Source: Emcibacter sp.
GTDB taxonomy: Bacteria; Pseudomonadota; Alphaproteobacteria; Sphingomonadales; Emcibacteraceae
Length of the DNA: 64,000 nt
Direction of reading: 5' to 3'
Assembly (NCBI GenBank): GCA_021774785.1
Contig: JAJFIQ010000016.1
Location: 1-64,000 of the forward strand
Part shown: positions 24,316 to 33,463 of the stretch, piece after piece
How positions within the stretch are numbered: the stretch's first letter is position 1
Layout of the letters: every line of letters begins with the position of its first letter
Made by a program: the position numbers and the translations under genes
Notes under the pieces: model-generated
The model's input: the letters and a program-made list of their open reading frames with translations, nothing else
What the model was told of the DNA's origin: nothing
Databases searched by the model: none

Positions 24316-24846
24316 ATGAAAAGATATTTAATAATTATTTCTGGCCTGATATTTTGTTGGCAGATTATATGGATTTTCTCGTCTGATGACGGCCCTGTTT
24401 CAAGTGAAAAACCTGCTGCCCATATTCCAGATTTTTCCCTTCCGTCCCTGTCCGAGCCCAGCCAAAGTATCATCCGTTCGGACCTGAAAGATCAAAATAT
24501 CAGGATCATTAACTTCTTTGCCTCTTGGTGTGGCCCGTGCAGGATAGAACACCCTTTACTGCTAGAGCTAGAACAAAAAGGTCTGCCCATATTGGGTATT
24601 AATTTCCAAGACCGACAAAATTCAGCCCTGTTGTTTCTTAAAAATATTGGCAATCCATACAAATTAACCGCCTGGGATAAAACAGGAAAGCTGGGGGCCC
24701 GATGGGGTATCATGAGCATACCCCAAACCTTTGTTATTGATGAACAGGGGAAGATTCTTTATCACAAATCAGGTCGTCTGCACTCGGACGATATAACCAA
24801 CCACATTCTGCCTCTGCTACAGGGTAGTAAACCCAATAGTCTCTAA
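24316..24846 (+). CDS. ccmG: CcmG/DsbE-like thiol:disulfide oxidoreductase
   Basis: A 176-residue TlpA/ResA-family thioredoxin tethered by an N-terminal helix (YLIIISGLIFCWQIIWIF). It has the redox motif WCGPC (INFFASWCGPCRIEHP), a GxxxIPQTFVIDEQG cis-Pro loop, and a length typical of CcmG. In cytochrome c maturation System I, CcmG helps keep the apocytochrome CxxCH cysteines reduced before heme attachment. It is followed after 12 bases by a ccmI-like gene and is divergent from genes encoding at least 52 heme sites. It may be a dedicated copy for that cluster; ccmA-F and ccmH are not in this window. Confidence 0.85.
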   Translation: MKRYLIIISGLIFCWQIIWIFSSDDGPVSSEKPAAHIPDFSLPSLSEPSQSIIRSDLKDQNIRIINFFASWCGPCRIEHPLLLELEQKGLPILGINFQDRQNSALLFLKNIGNPYKLTAWDKTGKLGARWGIMSIPQTFVIDEQGKILYHKSGRLHSDDITNHILPLLQGSKPNSL

Positions 24847-24858
24847 AAGGAATTTCAC

Positions 24859-25854
24859 ATGAGTTGGCTCATTCTATTAATTGCATCTTTCATAAGTGCC
24901 GCCCTAATATTATATGCTTTATGGCCAAAAACAGATGATCATAAATTTCATAAAACTGGGGTAATTCTACTTGCCATCACCGTCATTATTCTACCTGCTG
25001 GTTTGAATTATTATAATAATATTCCCGAACAACCGGTTTCAGCTGTTCGTGAGTCCTCCTTCAATATTCCCGACATGAAAAATTCTGTATGGTCGGGTGG
25101 CTCAACGCTAGTCCAGCCTACCATTTCAAAGGACATGTCCATGTCCGGTGTCACAGCCCGGCTCGAAGAAAAACTCAGACAAAATCCCAATGATATTGAT
25201 GGCTGGATTCTGCTGGGCCGCTCCTATGCAGCACTGGACTCGTCAAATAAAGCCATTGACTTATTTCAGGAAAAAATTGACCAATATCCCGACAATATAA
25301 ATTTGCTGGTATCTTATGGTGAAACACTGACGCAGCTTAACAATGGTACAATAACGGATGAAGCCAAAGACTTGTTCCTGCAAGCCCGATCCCTGAATAA
25401 TACACATCCACGTGTAGAATATAATCTTGCCCAATATGACATGCAACATGGTCAAAATGAGCAAGCCGTTAAGCGTCTAAAAAAGCTTCTGGATTCAGCC
25501 CCAGAAAAAGCAACGTGGAAAAAACAAATTTTGGAAAGTATAACCCTTGCTGCAAATAAGGTTGACCTTGTAACAAAGCTGCCAGACCCGACGCCTGAAC
25601 AAATGAAAGCTGCAAACAACATGTCAAAAGAGGATCGTAACGCTTTTATCAGAAACATGGTGAACAGATTGGCTGATAAACTGAAAGAAAACCCCAATGA
25701 TCAACAGGGATGGCTCAGGCTTGGAAAATCATATAGTGTTTTAGAGGAGTGGCAGAAAGCCGCCCATGCCTATCAACAGGCTATGAAACTAGACCCTAAA
25801 GATGAAAAAATAAAAGAGCTTTATCACAGTGCCCTCACCCAAAAAGGAAAATAA
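24859..25854 (+). CDS. ccmI: CcmI/CycH-like cytochrome c biogenesis TPR protein
   Basis: A 331-residue protein with two N-terminal membrane helices (about 1-23 and 31-52). Two TPR blocks follow, at about 90-190 (LEEKLRQNPNDIDGWILLGRS) and 260-325 (LKENPNDQQGWLRLGKSYSVL). CcmI proteins bind the C-terminus of apocytochrome c and deliver it to the heme ligation complex. The two-helix plus TPR layout, and the ccmG-like gene 12 bases upstream, support this reading. An unrelated TPR membrane protein is the alternative. Confidence 0.8.
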   Translation: MSWLILLIASFISAALILYALWPKTDDHKFHKTGVILLAITVIILPAGLNYYNNIPEQPVSAVRESSFNIPDMKNSVWSGGSTLVQPTISKDMSMSGVTARLEEKLRQNPNDIDGWILLGRSYAALDSSNKAIDLFQEKIDQYPDNINLLVSYGETLTQLNNGTITDEAKDLFLQARSLNNTHPRVEYNLAQYDMQHGQNEQAVKRLKKLLDSAPEKATWKKQILESITLAANKVDLVTKLPDPTPEQMKAANNMSKEDRNAFIRNMVNRLADKLKENPNDQQGWLRLGKSYSVLEEWQKAAHAYQQAMKLDPKDEKIKELYHSALTQKGK

Positions 25855-25937
25855 CACAGACATCTAAATGTTCATCCGGCTTTGTTAAAGGAAGCTGAAG
25901 TTGGTCAAAGAGGTATTTATTTGCAAATACGCTATAC

Positions 25938-26150
25938 CTAAGCAAGGGCTTGGAGTTTATTCCATAGATCATCGGGTATTACAACGTCATCGTTCTCGGA
26001 CTTACTTTTCTTTGTAAGTCTTCCATCACCTGATATTCGAGCGGATGAATTGGCCTCAAACGCCGCCAGCAGCGGATCCAAACGATCAAGGAAGCCCTCG
26101 CCGTAGAAAACTGATCTCTGGTTAAAATAGAGCGTAGAAACCCGGAGAAC
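25938..26150 (-). pseudogene. 70-codon C-terminal remnant of an unidentified gene
   Basis: The 427-base gap 25855-26281 holds no intact gene, but its minus strand is open from 26150 to a stop at 25938. The translation looks protein-like (LYFNQRSVFYGEGFLDRLDP, ending VVIPDDLWNKLQALA) yet has no start codon or ribosome-binding site. An in-frame TGA lies directly upstream at 26151-26153. It is probably the tail of a deleted gene. I do not recognise the family. The rest of the gap shows nothing further. Confidence 0.4.
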
Positions 26151-26281
26151 TCACGAGTATTTTGTCACGTCATATTCTTTCCTTCCGCGGGCATTTTCGG
26201 TAAAGCTATTGATTTTTTATCTCTTCATAGCCAAGACCATATGGGTTAAATTCGGATAACAAAGTAATTTGATACAGTTAG

Positions 26282-26908
26282 TTATAGTATTAAATCCTTG
26301 GAAATATGCGGCATCCAGCCGGGGCGTTTTTTCTCAAGTGACTTAATGTCAGACAAATATGCAAGGGTTGTCTCAATATCATCCTGACCCGTCAGTAGGG
26401 TTTTTCGTTTTTCCTTTGAAATAGTGAAAGGGATATTATGGCCATCGTCCAATATTATGATTTGTGACAAGAGGTCTATGGTGAAATTAGCCTGTGCGGG
26501 TGTGCTGGCGCGGGTCATTAATTTCTCACATTCTTCACGGCCAAGGGTAATGAGTAGAATGCCATTTTTGAAGCAGTTATTATAAAAGATATCTGAGAAA
26601 CTTGTAGCTATGATACATGTAATGCCAAAATCCATTAGCGCCCATGGGGCGTGTTCACGACTGGACCCGCATCCGAAATTATCAAAGGTGATCAGTATTC
26701 CCGCATTTCGCCAGGGTGAGCGGTTGAGGATAAAATTCGGCTGTTCGTCGCCTGTTGAATTATAACGCATGTTATAAAATAAGGCTCTACCCAATCCGGT
26801 ACGGCTAATAGTTTTAAGAAAACGTCCCGGCAATATTTTATCGGTGTCTACATTGTTTAGTGGCAGGGGCGCGGCAATGCTGGTTAATTGCGTAAAAATA
26901 CGTGTCAC
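26282..26908 (-). CDS. LeuD-type small subunit of a hydro-lyase (3-isopropylmalate dehydratase family)
   Basis: A 208-residue aconitase-family swivelling-domain subunit. It has [16 protein letters not shown] near the N-terminus, the substrate-loop motif [14 protein letters not shown], and [10 protein letters not shown]. It starts at a GTG overlapping the stop of the LeuC-type gene by four bases, so the subunits are coupled. Family membership is secure. The neighbours (citryl-CoA-lyase-like, class III CoA-transferase, hydrolase, IclR regulator) are not leucine genes, and leuA and leuB are absent. A related C5-C6 branched hydroxy-acid is therefore as likely a substrate as isopropylmalate. Confidence 0.88.
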   Translation of the reverse strand: MTRIFTQLTSIAAPLPLNNVDTDKILPGRFLKTISRTGLGRALFYNMRYNSTGDEQPNFILNRSPWRNAGILITFDNFGCGSSREHAPWALMDFGITCIIATSFSDIFYNNCFKNGILLITLGREECEKLMTRASTPAQANFTIDLLSQIIILDDGHNIPFTISKEKRKTLLTGQDDIETTLAYLSDIKSLEKKRPGWMPHISKDLIL

Positions 26909-28317
26909 GGCATTGTCCTTATGTCTATGAGCATCCCATGAATAGCGGCTGCGGCAGCCATGGCAGGGGAGAGGAGATGAGTTCGTCCACCCGGACCTTG
27001 GCGGCCTTCGAAATTTCGGTTAGATGTTGATGCACAGCGTTGATTGGGGCCGAGTTGATCTTGGTTCATGCCAAGGCACATGGAGCAGCCTGATTCTCGC
27101 CATTCAAAACCCGCATCCATAAAAATTTTCTGGAGCCCCTCGCTCTCGGCCTGTGCCTTGACGGAACTGGACCCCGGAACAACCATAGCCCGGACAGTAT
27201 TTTTCACAGTCTGACCCTTGATCATCGCGGCCGCTGACCTCAAATCGTCTAAGCGGCCATTGGTACAACTACCAATGAAGACCACATCTATAGGGAGGCC
27301 TGCCAGGGGCTGGCCCGGCTTTAATCCCATATATTCCAGTGCTATTTCCATTTGGTGCTTGGCGGTGGAACTGCCTTCGCGAGCAGGGTCAGGTACGGTT
27401 CCTTCTATGGTCGTCACGGCTTCTGGTGTGGTTCCCCAGGTGACCATCGGTGCCACTTCAGAAGCATCAATGGTGACAATTGTGTCATAGTTTGCACCCT
27501 CATCCGAACGTAGGTACTGCCAGTCATTAATAGCCTGATCAAAAAGCGAACCTGTGGGCGCAAAATGTTTTTTGCGCAGATAGTTATACGTTGTCGCATC
27601 CGGTGCGATTAATCCTGCTCTGGCACCGGCTTCTGTTGACATGTTACAGACAGTCATTCGTCCCTCCATGTCCATATCTTCTATGACCGCGCCAGCATAT
27701 TCTATTACATGACCCGTGGCTCCGGCGGTTCCGATCCTATTAATGATGGCAAGAATCAGGTCTTTAGCCGTTACGCCCCGGCCGAGCGCTCCCATGATTT
27801 GAATAAGCATACAGAGGGCCGGTTTCTGGCGTAGAGTCTGGGTGGCGAGGACATGTTCTACTTCAGAAGTCCCAATGCCGAAGGCCAGAGCACCGAAGGC
27901 ACCATGTGTGGAGGTGTGGCTGTCTCCGCATACTATAGTCATGCCGGGCAGGGTCAGCCCCAGTTCAGGTCCGCTCACATGTATAATTCCATGCCATTCA
28001 CTATCTAACGGGATGTGTGGTATCTCAAATTCTATGGTGTTTTTCTCCAAGGTATCAATCTGAAGACGGCTTTCCGGGTCAGTAGGGCCTAATGCTCGGC
28101 CCAGTGTGGGGATATTGTGATCGGACACTGCGATGGCAAGGTCAGGCCGGCGGACAGTCCGCCCAGCTAAACGTAAGGCTTCGAACGCCTGGGGGCTGGT
28201 GACTTCATTTATCAGATGGAGATCAACCGATAGTATTTGTTCTTCTTCTAATGTGTGATTGACTATATGGCTGTCCCATATTTTCCGGAAAAGAGTTCGC
28301 GGCGCCTCATTGACCAT
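26905..28317 (-). CDS. LeuC-type large subunit of a hydro-lyase (3-isopropylmalate dehydratase family)
   Basis: The ATG at 28317 is preferred over the TTG at 28335, because GGAG lies upstream of it and the resulting 470 residues match the LeuC norm. The [4Fe-4S] ligands are visible as Cys351 (FIGSCTNGR), Cys411 and Cys414 ([10 protein letters not shown]). Other family motifs are [19 protein letters not shown] and DKHT-like N-terminal positions ([17 protein letters not shown]). The last has DLHLINEV where LeuC usually has DRHLIHEV. With the LeuD-type subunit it forms an isomerase/dehydratase acting on a 2- or 3-hydroxy tricarboxylate or branched dicarboxylate. The catabolic neighbours argue against assuming leucine biosynthesis. 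Confidence 0.9.
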   Translation of the reverse strand: MVNEAPRTLFRKIWDSHIVNHTLEEEQILSVDLHLINEVTSPQAFEALRLAGRTVRRPDLAIAVSDHNIPTLGRALGPTDPESRLQIDTLEKNTIEFEIPHIPLDSEWHGIIHVSGPELGLTLPGMTIVCGDSHTSTHGAFGALAFGIGTSEVEHVLATQTLRQKPALCMLIQIMGALGRGVTAKDLILAIINRIGTAGATGHVIEYAGAVIEDMDMEGRMTVCNMSTEAGARAGLIAPDATTYNYLRKKHFAPTGSLFDQAINDWQYLRSDEGANYDTIVTIDASEVAPMVTWGTTPEAVTTIEGTVPDPAREGSSTAKHQMEIALEYMGLKPGQPLAGLPIDVVFIGSCTNGRLDDLRSAAAMIKGQTVKNTVRAMVVPGSSSVKAQAESEGLQKIFMDAGFEWRESGCSMCLGMNQDQLGPNQRCASTSNRNFEGRQGPGGRTHLLSPAMAAAAAIHGMLIDIRTMP

Positions 28318-28338
28318 TTCCTGTTTCTCCGGCAACCC

Positions 28339-29175
28339 CTAAGGGTGTTTGTCTGAATGAAATATGGGGCGATGCCTGTCCAGAAAATCAAGTAAGGCAC
28401 TATTGACTTGTGTGCTGTGACTGAGATTACAAAGATGACCTGCGTCAGAGATAATTTTTCGGCGGGAATTATGGAGGCCATAATCAAGAGTTTTCCCCAC
28501 CAGACAACGCCATTTGGTGTCAAATTCGCCATTGATTATTAAAGTGGGAATTTTAATTTCACCCAAAGATTGTGCTATCTGTGGTATTTGGCAAGGGCCA
28601 TGATCCTTAATATCCATTAGATCACGGGCCTCATAATCCTTAAGCATCTCTTCAATCAAGCTAGAGACGGCCTTATCATCACAATGCATTATCGGATGCT
28701 GTGACCAAAGTCGTCTCATTTTATCAATATCCCCAGATTTAGCCAGCGATCGGTATAATTCTATAGGTATTGTGTCTTCTTTAGTTGGTGGAATTGTAAA
28801 ACCATCAAGGGGAGCACTTATTAGGGATAATGCCCATAATTTCTCTGGAAATTGATGGGCAAAGCGCAAAGCTATACGCCCGCCTTGTGACATGCCGATC
28901 AGAGCGCTGGACGTAATATTAAGTTCTTGTTGTATTGCGAGAATATCTTTCACTTCTCTTTCTAGGTCAGGCGGAGCGGATGATTCCCCAAAACCGCGTC
29001 GGTCCAAAAGAACCACTCGGTAATTTTTAGTAAGAGCCTTGACCTGTGGGTGCCACATACGTCGGTCAAGGCTCCAGCCGTGGAGAAATATAACAGTTGG
29101 ACCTTCACCCCGTATTTCCAGTTTAATAATTTCCCCGTCTACCGGCATATCTACAATATTTAGGGCAGCTGTCAT
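28339..29175 (-). CDS. Alpha/beta-hydrolase fold protein (3-oxoadipate enol-lactonase-like)
   Basis: A 278-residue single-domain hydrolase. It has the oxyanion segment FLHGWSLDRRMW, DRRGFGESS, the nucleophile elbow GMSQGG (Ser about 99), a plausible acid in GEFDTKW, and the catalytic His in DAGHLCNL. The layout resembles PcaD-type lactonases and related C-C or ester hydrolases. It lies directly upstream of the LeuC-type gene and downstream of the VOC gene on the same strand, consistent with one catabolic operon. A lactone or thioester substrate is possible but not shown. Confidence 0.85.
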   Translation of the reverse strand: MTAALNIVDMPVDGEIIKLEIRGEGPTVIFLHGWSLDRRMWHPQVKALTKNYRVVLLDRRGFGESSAPPDLEREVKDILAIQQELNITSSALIGMSQGGRIALRFAHQFPEKLWALSLISAPLDGFTIPPTKEDTIPIELYRSLAKSGDIDKMRRLWSQHPIMHCDDKAVSSLIEEMLKDYEARDLMDIKDHGPCQIPQIAQSLGEIKIPTLIINGEFDTKWRCLVGKTLDYGLHNSRRKIISDAGHLCNLSHSTQVNSALLDFLDRHRPIFHSDKHP

Positions 29176-29227
29176 ATTTTCTCCGATTCCGCCTTGATAA
29201 GGGGTGGGCGTCCGAATCTAGGCTAAA

Positions 29228-29770
29228 TTACCGATGTGTACCATAGGTGTTATTTGAATGGTAATCACCTGCTAACCAACGTTTCAATTCACTATGGGCA
29301 TCAGAGACACGCAATTCATTGATGGCTTCAACTTCTGGAACATCTAGTGCAAATTCAACAATCATACCATCAGGATCTTTGATATAAACTGAACGGCAGT
29401 AGCCATGATCGAGCGTATAGGTTTCCGGCTCTTTAAAACCAGCTTTCGCTATGCGTCCTTCAATTTCTGAGAGGGTTTCCTCATCAACATGGAGCGCAAT
29501 ATGGATGAAAGGTGAACTGGGAATTTCAGGGCCAAATAATTTTTGATCCTCATCAGAAGCAAATTGAAAAAATGCCAGTGCGCTACCATCCTGTAGACCA
29601 AAAAAACAATGACAATAAATGCGCTCAGACCCAAATAACACGTCTTTTTCGCACCAAGTTGAAACCAGAGGAAGTCCTATGACATCTTCGTAAAAAGCAC
29701 GTGTCTTTTCAAGGTCTTTTGATACATAGGCCGTATGGTGAAGCCGACTAGGTAATTTATTTGTTGTCAT
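29228..29770 (-). CDS. VOC-superfamily protein (glyoxalase / extradiol dioxygenase fold)
   Basis: The ATG at 29770 (TTNKLPSRLHHTAYVSKDLE) is preferred to the longer frame starting at 29842, whose extra 24 residues look unrelated to the fold. The roughly 180-residue protein shows paired beta-alpha-beta-beta-beta units. Metal-ligand candidates are the His in LHHTAYVS, the His in FIHIALHVD and the Glu in GMIVEFALD. VOC proteins include glyoxalases, epimerases and ring-cleavage dioxygenases; the short single-module form does not decide between them. It belongs to the leftward catabolic operon. Confidence 0.82.
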   Translation of the reverse strand: MTTNKLPSRLHHTAYVSKDLEKTRAFYEDVIGLPLVSTWCEKDVLFGSERIYCHCFFGLQDGSALAFFQFASDEDQKLFGPEIPSSPFIHIALHVDEETLSEIEGRIAKAGFKEPETYTLDHGYCRSVYIKDPDGMIVEFALDVPEVEAINELRVSDAHSELKRWLAGDYHSNNTYGTHR

Positions 29771-30013
29771 TTTAAATATTCCATTTTTCAGGTAGAGGAA
29801 TATAACGCGCTCTACTGGTTGAATGAGTATGGTATTAATCAAGTGCCATACTGTGAAATTATGATCGCAATTTGCATCAGATTAATATAGCTGATCAAAA
29901 TTAATCAGAAAGTTATCATGGTTTATTTGTTGGGGCAAGAAGTTTTTCGAAAAAGATTTCGATATGCGAAAAACTTGTCTAAAACACTTGCTCACTGCGG
30001 ATTACAATTACTC

Positions 30014-30799
30014 TTATTCTTGTTCATCATAGGAAATTGCCGACGAGGCTTCATGAGCCATAATAAAACCAATCGGGCGCTCCGTTTCCTCCTGAAGGTG
30101 ACCAATGAGGCTAGCTGTCCGTGCAAGAAGAGAAATGCCCTTAAGGGCCTCAAGGGGAAAACCAGCATCCAGCATCACTGTAGGAATAGCACCATTGACA
30201 TTAATAGGAAGCGTTCGTCCAATTACATCTGGAATAATTTTTTGAACGGCATACAGCATTTTAATATTACTGCCAGCAATCTTCTTTTCATCGGCAAGTT
30301 TAAGCAAAAGATTACCCCTGGGGTCACCGTCAGAATGCAACGGATGACCAAACCCGGGAATAGCCTTTTTATCTTTACGTAGAGACTGCACGCCACGCAG
30401 GGCGACCTCCTCAAAATCAAGCTTCTGTTTGGTGGCGGTATCAACTAATTCACTGATAAATTTCCCACATACCTCCGCGCTGCCCAGAACGACCGTACCG
30501 CACCCTAATAATCCTGCTGAAACGGCCCCTTGAAATGCCTCTGGTGCAGCGGCATAGGTCATTCTGGCGGCCACGACACTTGGGACCAGACCATGTTCGG
30601 CTATGGCAACTAAAACAGCATCAGCAAAAAAACGCTGTAACGCTGTAGGCTTAGTTCCCGTAACTAAAAGCCAGAAATATTCCGTGAAGTCTGTTTTGCC
30701 AATTAAGTCCTTGCAAAGGTCCATTCCCCGAACGGTGATCGTCTCTGGTGTGGATGTTGAAATGGAGCTAAATGGTTGATCTTGTTTTCCAATACGCAT
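30014..30799 (-). CDS. Citryl-CoA lyase-like / short citrate synthase-family protein
   Basis: The ATG at 30799 has AGAGGT seven to eight bases upstream and is preferred to the ATG at 30817. At about 261 residues it is much shorter than citrate synthase (about 430), but it matches stand-alone citryl-CoA lyase-type proteins. It has GRTLPINVNGAIP, PGFGHPLHSDGDPRG with the catalytic-type His, and GHLQEETERPIGF near the end. Such enzymes cleave citryl- or alkylcitryl-CoA to oxaloacetate and acyl-CoA. The divergent class III CoA-transferase could make the CoA ester, and the LeuCD-type enzyme could prepare the acid. That pathway is inferred from context. Confidence 0.8.
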   Translation of the reverse strand: MRIGKQDQPFSSISTSTPETITVRGMDLCKDLIGKTDFTEYFWLLVTGTKPTALQRFFADAVLVAIAEHGLVPSVVAARMTYAAAPEAFQGAVSAGLLGCGTVVLGSAEVCGKFISELVDTATKQKLDFEEVALRGVQSLRKDKKAIPGFGHPLHSDGDPRGNLLLKLADEKKIAGSNIKMLYAVQKIIPDVIGRTLPINVNGAIPTVMLDAGFPLEALKGISLLARTASLIGHLQEETERPIGFIMAHEASSAISYDEQE

Positions 30800-30891
30800 T
30801 ATAATACCTCTCAGCATAACATAAAATTGATTAAGTTTCTGTCATAAAATCCATGTGATCAGCTATATTGTCAAGAAGTAAAATAAAAAAT

Positions 30892-30925
30892 ATTCGATAT
30901 TCGAACTTGAATTCGTATATCGAAA
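30892..30925. promoter_or_regulatory. Operator-like 34-bp element (copy A), probably for the IclR regulator
   Basis: The element contains the inverted repeat TTCGATAT (30893-30900) and ATATCGAA (30917-30924), with TCGAACTTGA between. A near-copy, 29 of 34 positions identical, lies at 33303-33336 upstream of the TonB receptor. It sits in the 251-base divergent region between the citryl-CoA-lyase-like and CoA-transferase genes. Two copies bracketing an IclR gene point to its binding site. Confidence 0.75.
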
Positions 30926-31050
30926 CATCTATATTGCATACTAGATTTCATACTAGGTAGACTATTGGGTGGGTGACACAAAAATATTTAACTCTGTCAG
31001 ATGAAGTCGTTATTAAATTTAAGTGAATGTTGAATTCAAAGGGTGATTAT

Positions 31051-32163
31051 ATGGTGAAAGTACTCAAAAACGTCAAAGTGCTGGACATGGGCACATTCAT
31101 AACGGGGCCTGCAGCAGGAATGCTTTTGGCTGACCTCGGTGCTGACGTTACCAAAATTGAGAACCCAAATGGGGGGGATCCATTCCGAGCCTTTAAAGGG
31201 GAACTTTATAGTCCGCATTTCCAAACATATAATCGGAATAAGCGTAGCATAACCCTTAATACCAAGAATAAGGAAGACTTGGATATTTTTGACAAATTGG
31301 TGGCTGAAGCAGATGTCTTTATTCAGAACTTCCGGCCGGGGGTAGCCGAACGACTGGGCATTGACGCCAAACGTCTGCAGGCAATAAACCCACAGTTAAT
31401 ATATTGCTCTATTTCAGGTTATGGTCCAACTGGACCTGACAGTGGACGCCCAGCATTTGACACTGTGGCTCAGGCGGCAAGTGGTTTTTTGCGCTTGTTG
31501 GTTAATCCAGAGCACCCAAGGGTCGTGGGCCCTGCCATAGCAGATAGTATAACCGGATTTTATGCTGCCTATGGAATATTAGGAGCTTTGTATGAGCGCA
31601 ATGAGACAAAGAAGGGGCGTTTGGTGGAGGTTTCGATGTTAGAGGCTATGTGTCATTTCAATCTTGATGATTTTACCCATTATTTTTCTGCAGATCAGGT
31701 CATGACGGCTTACAGCCGGCCACAGGTTTCACAATCCTATGTGTTTGAATGTAAGGATAAACAGTGGCTTGCCATTCATATGTCATCACCGGTTAAATTC
31801 TGGGAGGGGTTAGCAGCGGCCATTGAACAGCCTAATATGTTTGATGATTCACGTTTTTCGGATAGAGATGCGCGCATAGATAATTATGAAGGTATAGTTG
31901 AATTTTTAGCTCCTATATTCAATAAGCGAACCCGTGCTGAATGGTGCGCTACTCTGGAACAGCATGAAGTGCCTAATTCTCCTGTTTATACAACCAAGGA
32001 AGTATTGGAAACGGATCAGGCTAAGCATCTACAGTTACAGGTAGAGGCTGAACATCCGACACAAAAAACATTTCGCACTATTCGAAATCCAGTTTCTTTT
32101 GATGGGGAACGTTCATTGGAAATTATGCCGCCGCCCATGCTTGGAGAACATAATCCGGTTTAA
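31051..32163 (+). CDS. Class III (CaiB/BaiF-type) CoA-transferase
   Basis: A 370-residue CoA-transferase. The ATG at 31051 has AAAGGGTG about 6 bases upstream and is preferred over 31027. Family features are VLDMGTFITGPAAGMLLADLGADVTKIENP, NRNKRSITLN, the catalytic-Asp region SGYGPTGPDSGRPAFDTVAQAASG, and KKGRLVEVSMLEAM. Class III enzymes move CoA between carboxylic acids such as succinate, carnitine, oxalate or mesaconate. Its divergent partner is the citryl-CoA-lyase-like gene, so an (alkyl)citrate-type acid is an attractive acceptor. The actual substrates are not readable. Confidence 0.9.
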   Translation: MVKVLKNVKVLDMGTFITGPAAGMLLADLGADVTKIENPNGGDPFRAFKGELYSPHFQTYNRNKRSITLNTKNKEDLDIFDKLVAEADVFIQNFRPGVAERLGIDAKRLQAINPQLIYCSISGYGPTGPDSGRPAFDTVAQAASGFLRLLVNPEHPRVVGPAIADSITGFYAAYGILGALYERNETKKGRLVEVSMLEAMCHFNLDDFTHYFSADQVMTAYSRPQVSQSYVFECKDKQWLAIHMSSPVKFWEGLAAAIEQPNMFDDSRFSDRDARIDNYEGIVEFLAPIFNKRTRAEWCATLEQHEVPNSPVYTTKEVLETDQAKHLQLQVEAEHPTQKTFRTIRNPVSFDGERSLEIMPPPMLGEHNPV

Positions 32164-32280
32164 TTAAGCCGAGAAGCTATTTTATTATACCATTATACTG
32201 ACGATAAGATAAATATCTGGTTTGTAACTGACTATTCAGGTTATATTCTTTGTATATTTCAAGAAACAGGTAAAGTTATA

Positions 32281-33096
32281 ATGAATAAGAAGTCGCTTAA
32301 AAGCCAGGATCCAGAATTTCTTTCAACGCTTGAGCGTGGGTTATCCGTACTTCGGGCGTTTGACCAAGAGCATCCGGAAATGAAGCTCAGTGAAGTCGCG
32401 GAAATTACGGGGCTGAATCCGGCAGTTGCGAGACGGTGTTTAAATACATTGGTAAAACTTGGTTATGTGGGCTGTCATGGGCGCAATTTTCTTTTACGGC
32501 CAGAGGTTCTGACCTTTGGGGCGGCTTTTCTGGCATCCATGAACCTTGAACAGGTGGCGACGCCATATCTGAGGGCGCTGAGGGATGAAACGGGAGACAG
32601 TTCTTCTTTAGCGGTTCTATCTGGGTTAGAAATTCTTTATTTAGTGCATGTTTCAAGCAACCGCCAAATAAGGTTATCTGCCAGCCTTGGCACACGGTTT
32701 CCTATATATGCCACCTCATTGGGGCGTGTGCTCCTTGCTTATCAACCTGAAGAAGTAATAGAAGAATATCTTCTAAATGCGAACCTGGAGAAGCTGACCG
32801 AATATACAATTACGTCTAAACAAGATCTACGGGCAACTCTCCGGCAGATCCGCGTTTTAGGTTACGATTCAGCTCAAGATGAATTAGATTATGGGATTGT
32901 CTCGGTTTCGGTTCCTGTTTTTGACAGTCAACGACAAATAGCGACGGCCATTAACTGCTCTACATCAACAACAAGAGTTTCACGGGATGACCTTATCCAA
33001 ACCCGGCTCCCCCTTTTACAGCGCGCAGCTGGAGAGATAGAAAGTGCCTTTCACAGGTGGCCGTTTCTGGTTCATTCTATCAAAGGATCTCGATAA
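32281..33096 (+). CDS. IclR-family transcriptional regulator
   Basis: A 271-residue regulator. The winged helix-turn-helix at about 14-75 contains LERGLSVLRAF, LSEVAEITGLNPAVARRCL and LVKLGYV. The IclR effector domain at about 85-255 contains LEILYLVHVSS, RFPIYATSLGRVLLA and DYGIVSVSVPVFD. The N-terminal TLERGLSVLRAF resembles PcaR/PcaU/PobR-type regulators of aromatic and beta-ketoadipate catabolism. It lies between two copies of a 34-bp palindromic element, in the CoA-transferase and TonB-receptor promoters, and is the obvious candidate to bind them. Confidence 0.92.
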   Translation: MNKKSLKSQDPEFLSTLERGLSVLRAFDQEHPEMKLSEVAEITGLNPAVARRCLNTLVKLGYVGCHGRNFLLRPEVLTFGAAFLASMNLEQVATPYLRALRDETGDSSSLAVLSGLEILYLVHVSSNRQIRLSASLGTRFPIYATSLGRVLLAYQPEEVIEEYLLNANLEKLTEYTITSKQDLRATLRQIRVLGYDSAQDELDYGIVSVSVPVFDSQRQIATAINCSTSTTRVSRDDLIQTRLPLLQRAAGEIESAFHRWPFLVHSIKGSR

Positions 33097-33302
33097 ATTT
33101 ATCTCTAAGGACTTTCAAAGTAGATATTGATTTTGTAAGTCGAGCCTACGCTGCCTCCACCATTAAAATTTCTCAAAGTGTCGGGGATGCTATGTATTTC
33201 TGACATTCGCCCGTGTGCTTATCTATGATCCTTGAGGGCCAATTTGTATCGCCGTTTATTGGGGTAATATTTATATCTGTGTCTTTTGGGTATTTTTAAA
33301 AA

Positions 33303-33336
33303 ATTCGAAAATCGAACTTGACTTCGATTATCGAAA
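33303..33336. promoter_or_regulatory. Operator-like 34-bp element (copy B) upstream of the TonB receptor
   Basis: It matches copy A at 30892-30925 at 29 of 34 positions, including the central TCGAACTTGA and flanking TTCGA/TATCGAAA. It lies in the 367-base gene-free region 33097-33463, about 128 bases before the receptor start. The rest of that region shows no ORF worth calling. Confidence 0.75.
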
Positions 33337-33463
33337 AACGTAATATTGAGATGGGCTAATAATTGTTCAATTGCGTTATGTAGTATTTCGGCCGATTTAT
33401 CAGTTTGCTAAAAATGCCGAGGATTTATGTTACGTGACTAAAAAATGAAAAGGGAAGTATGTT

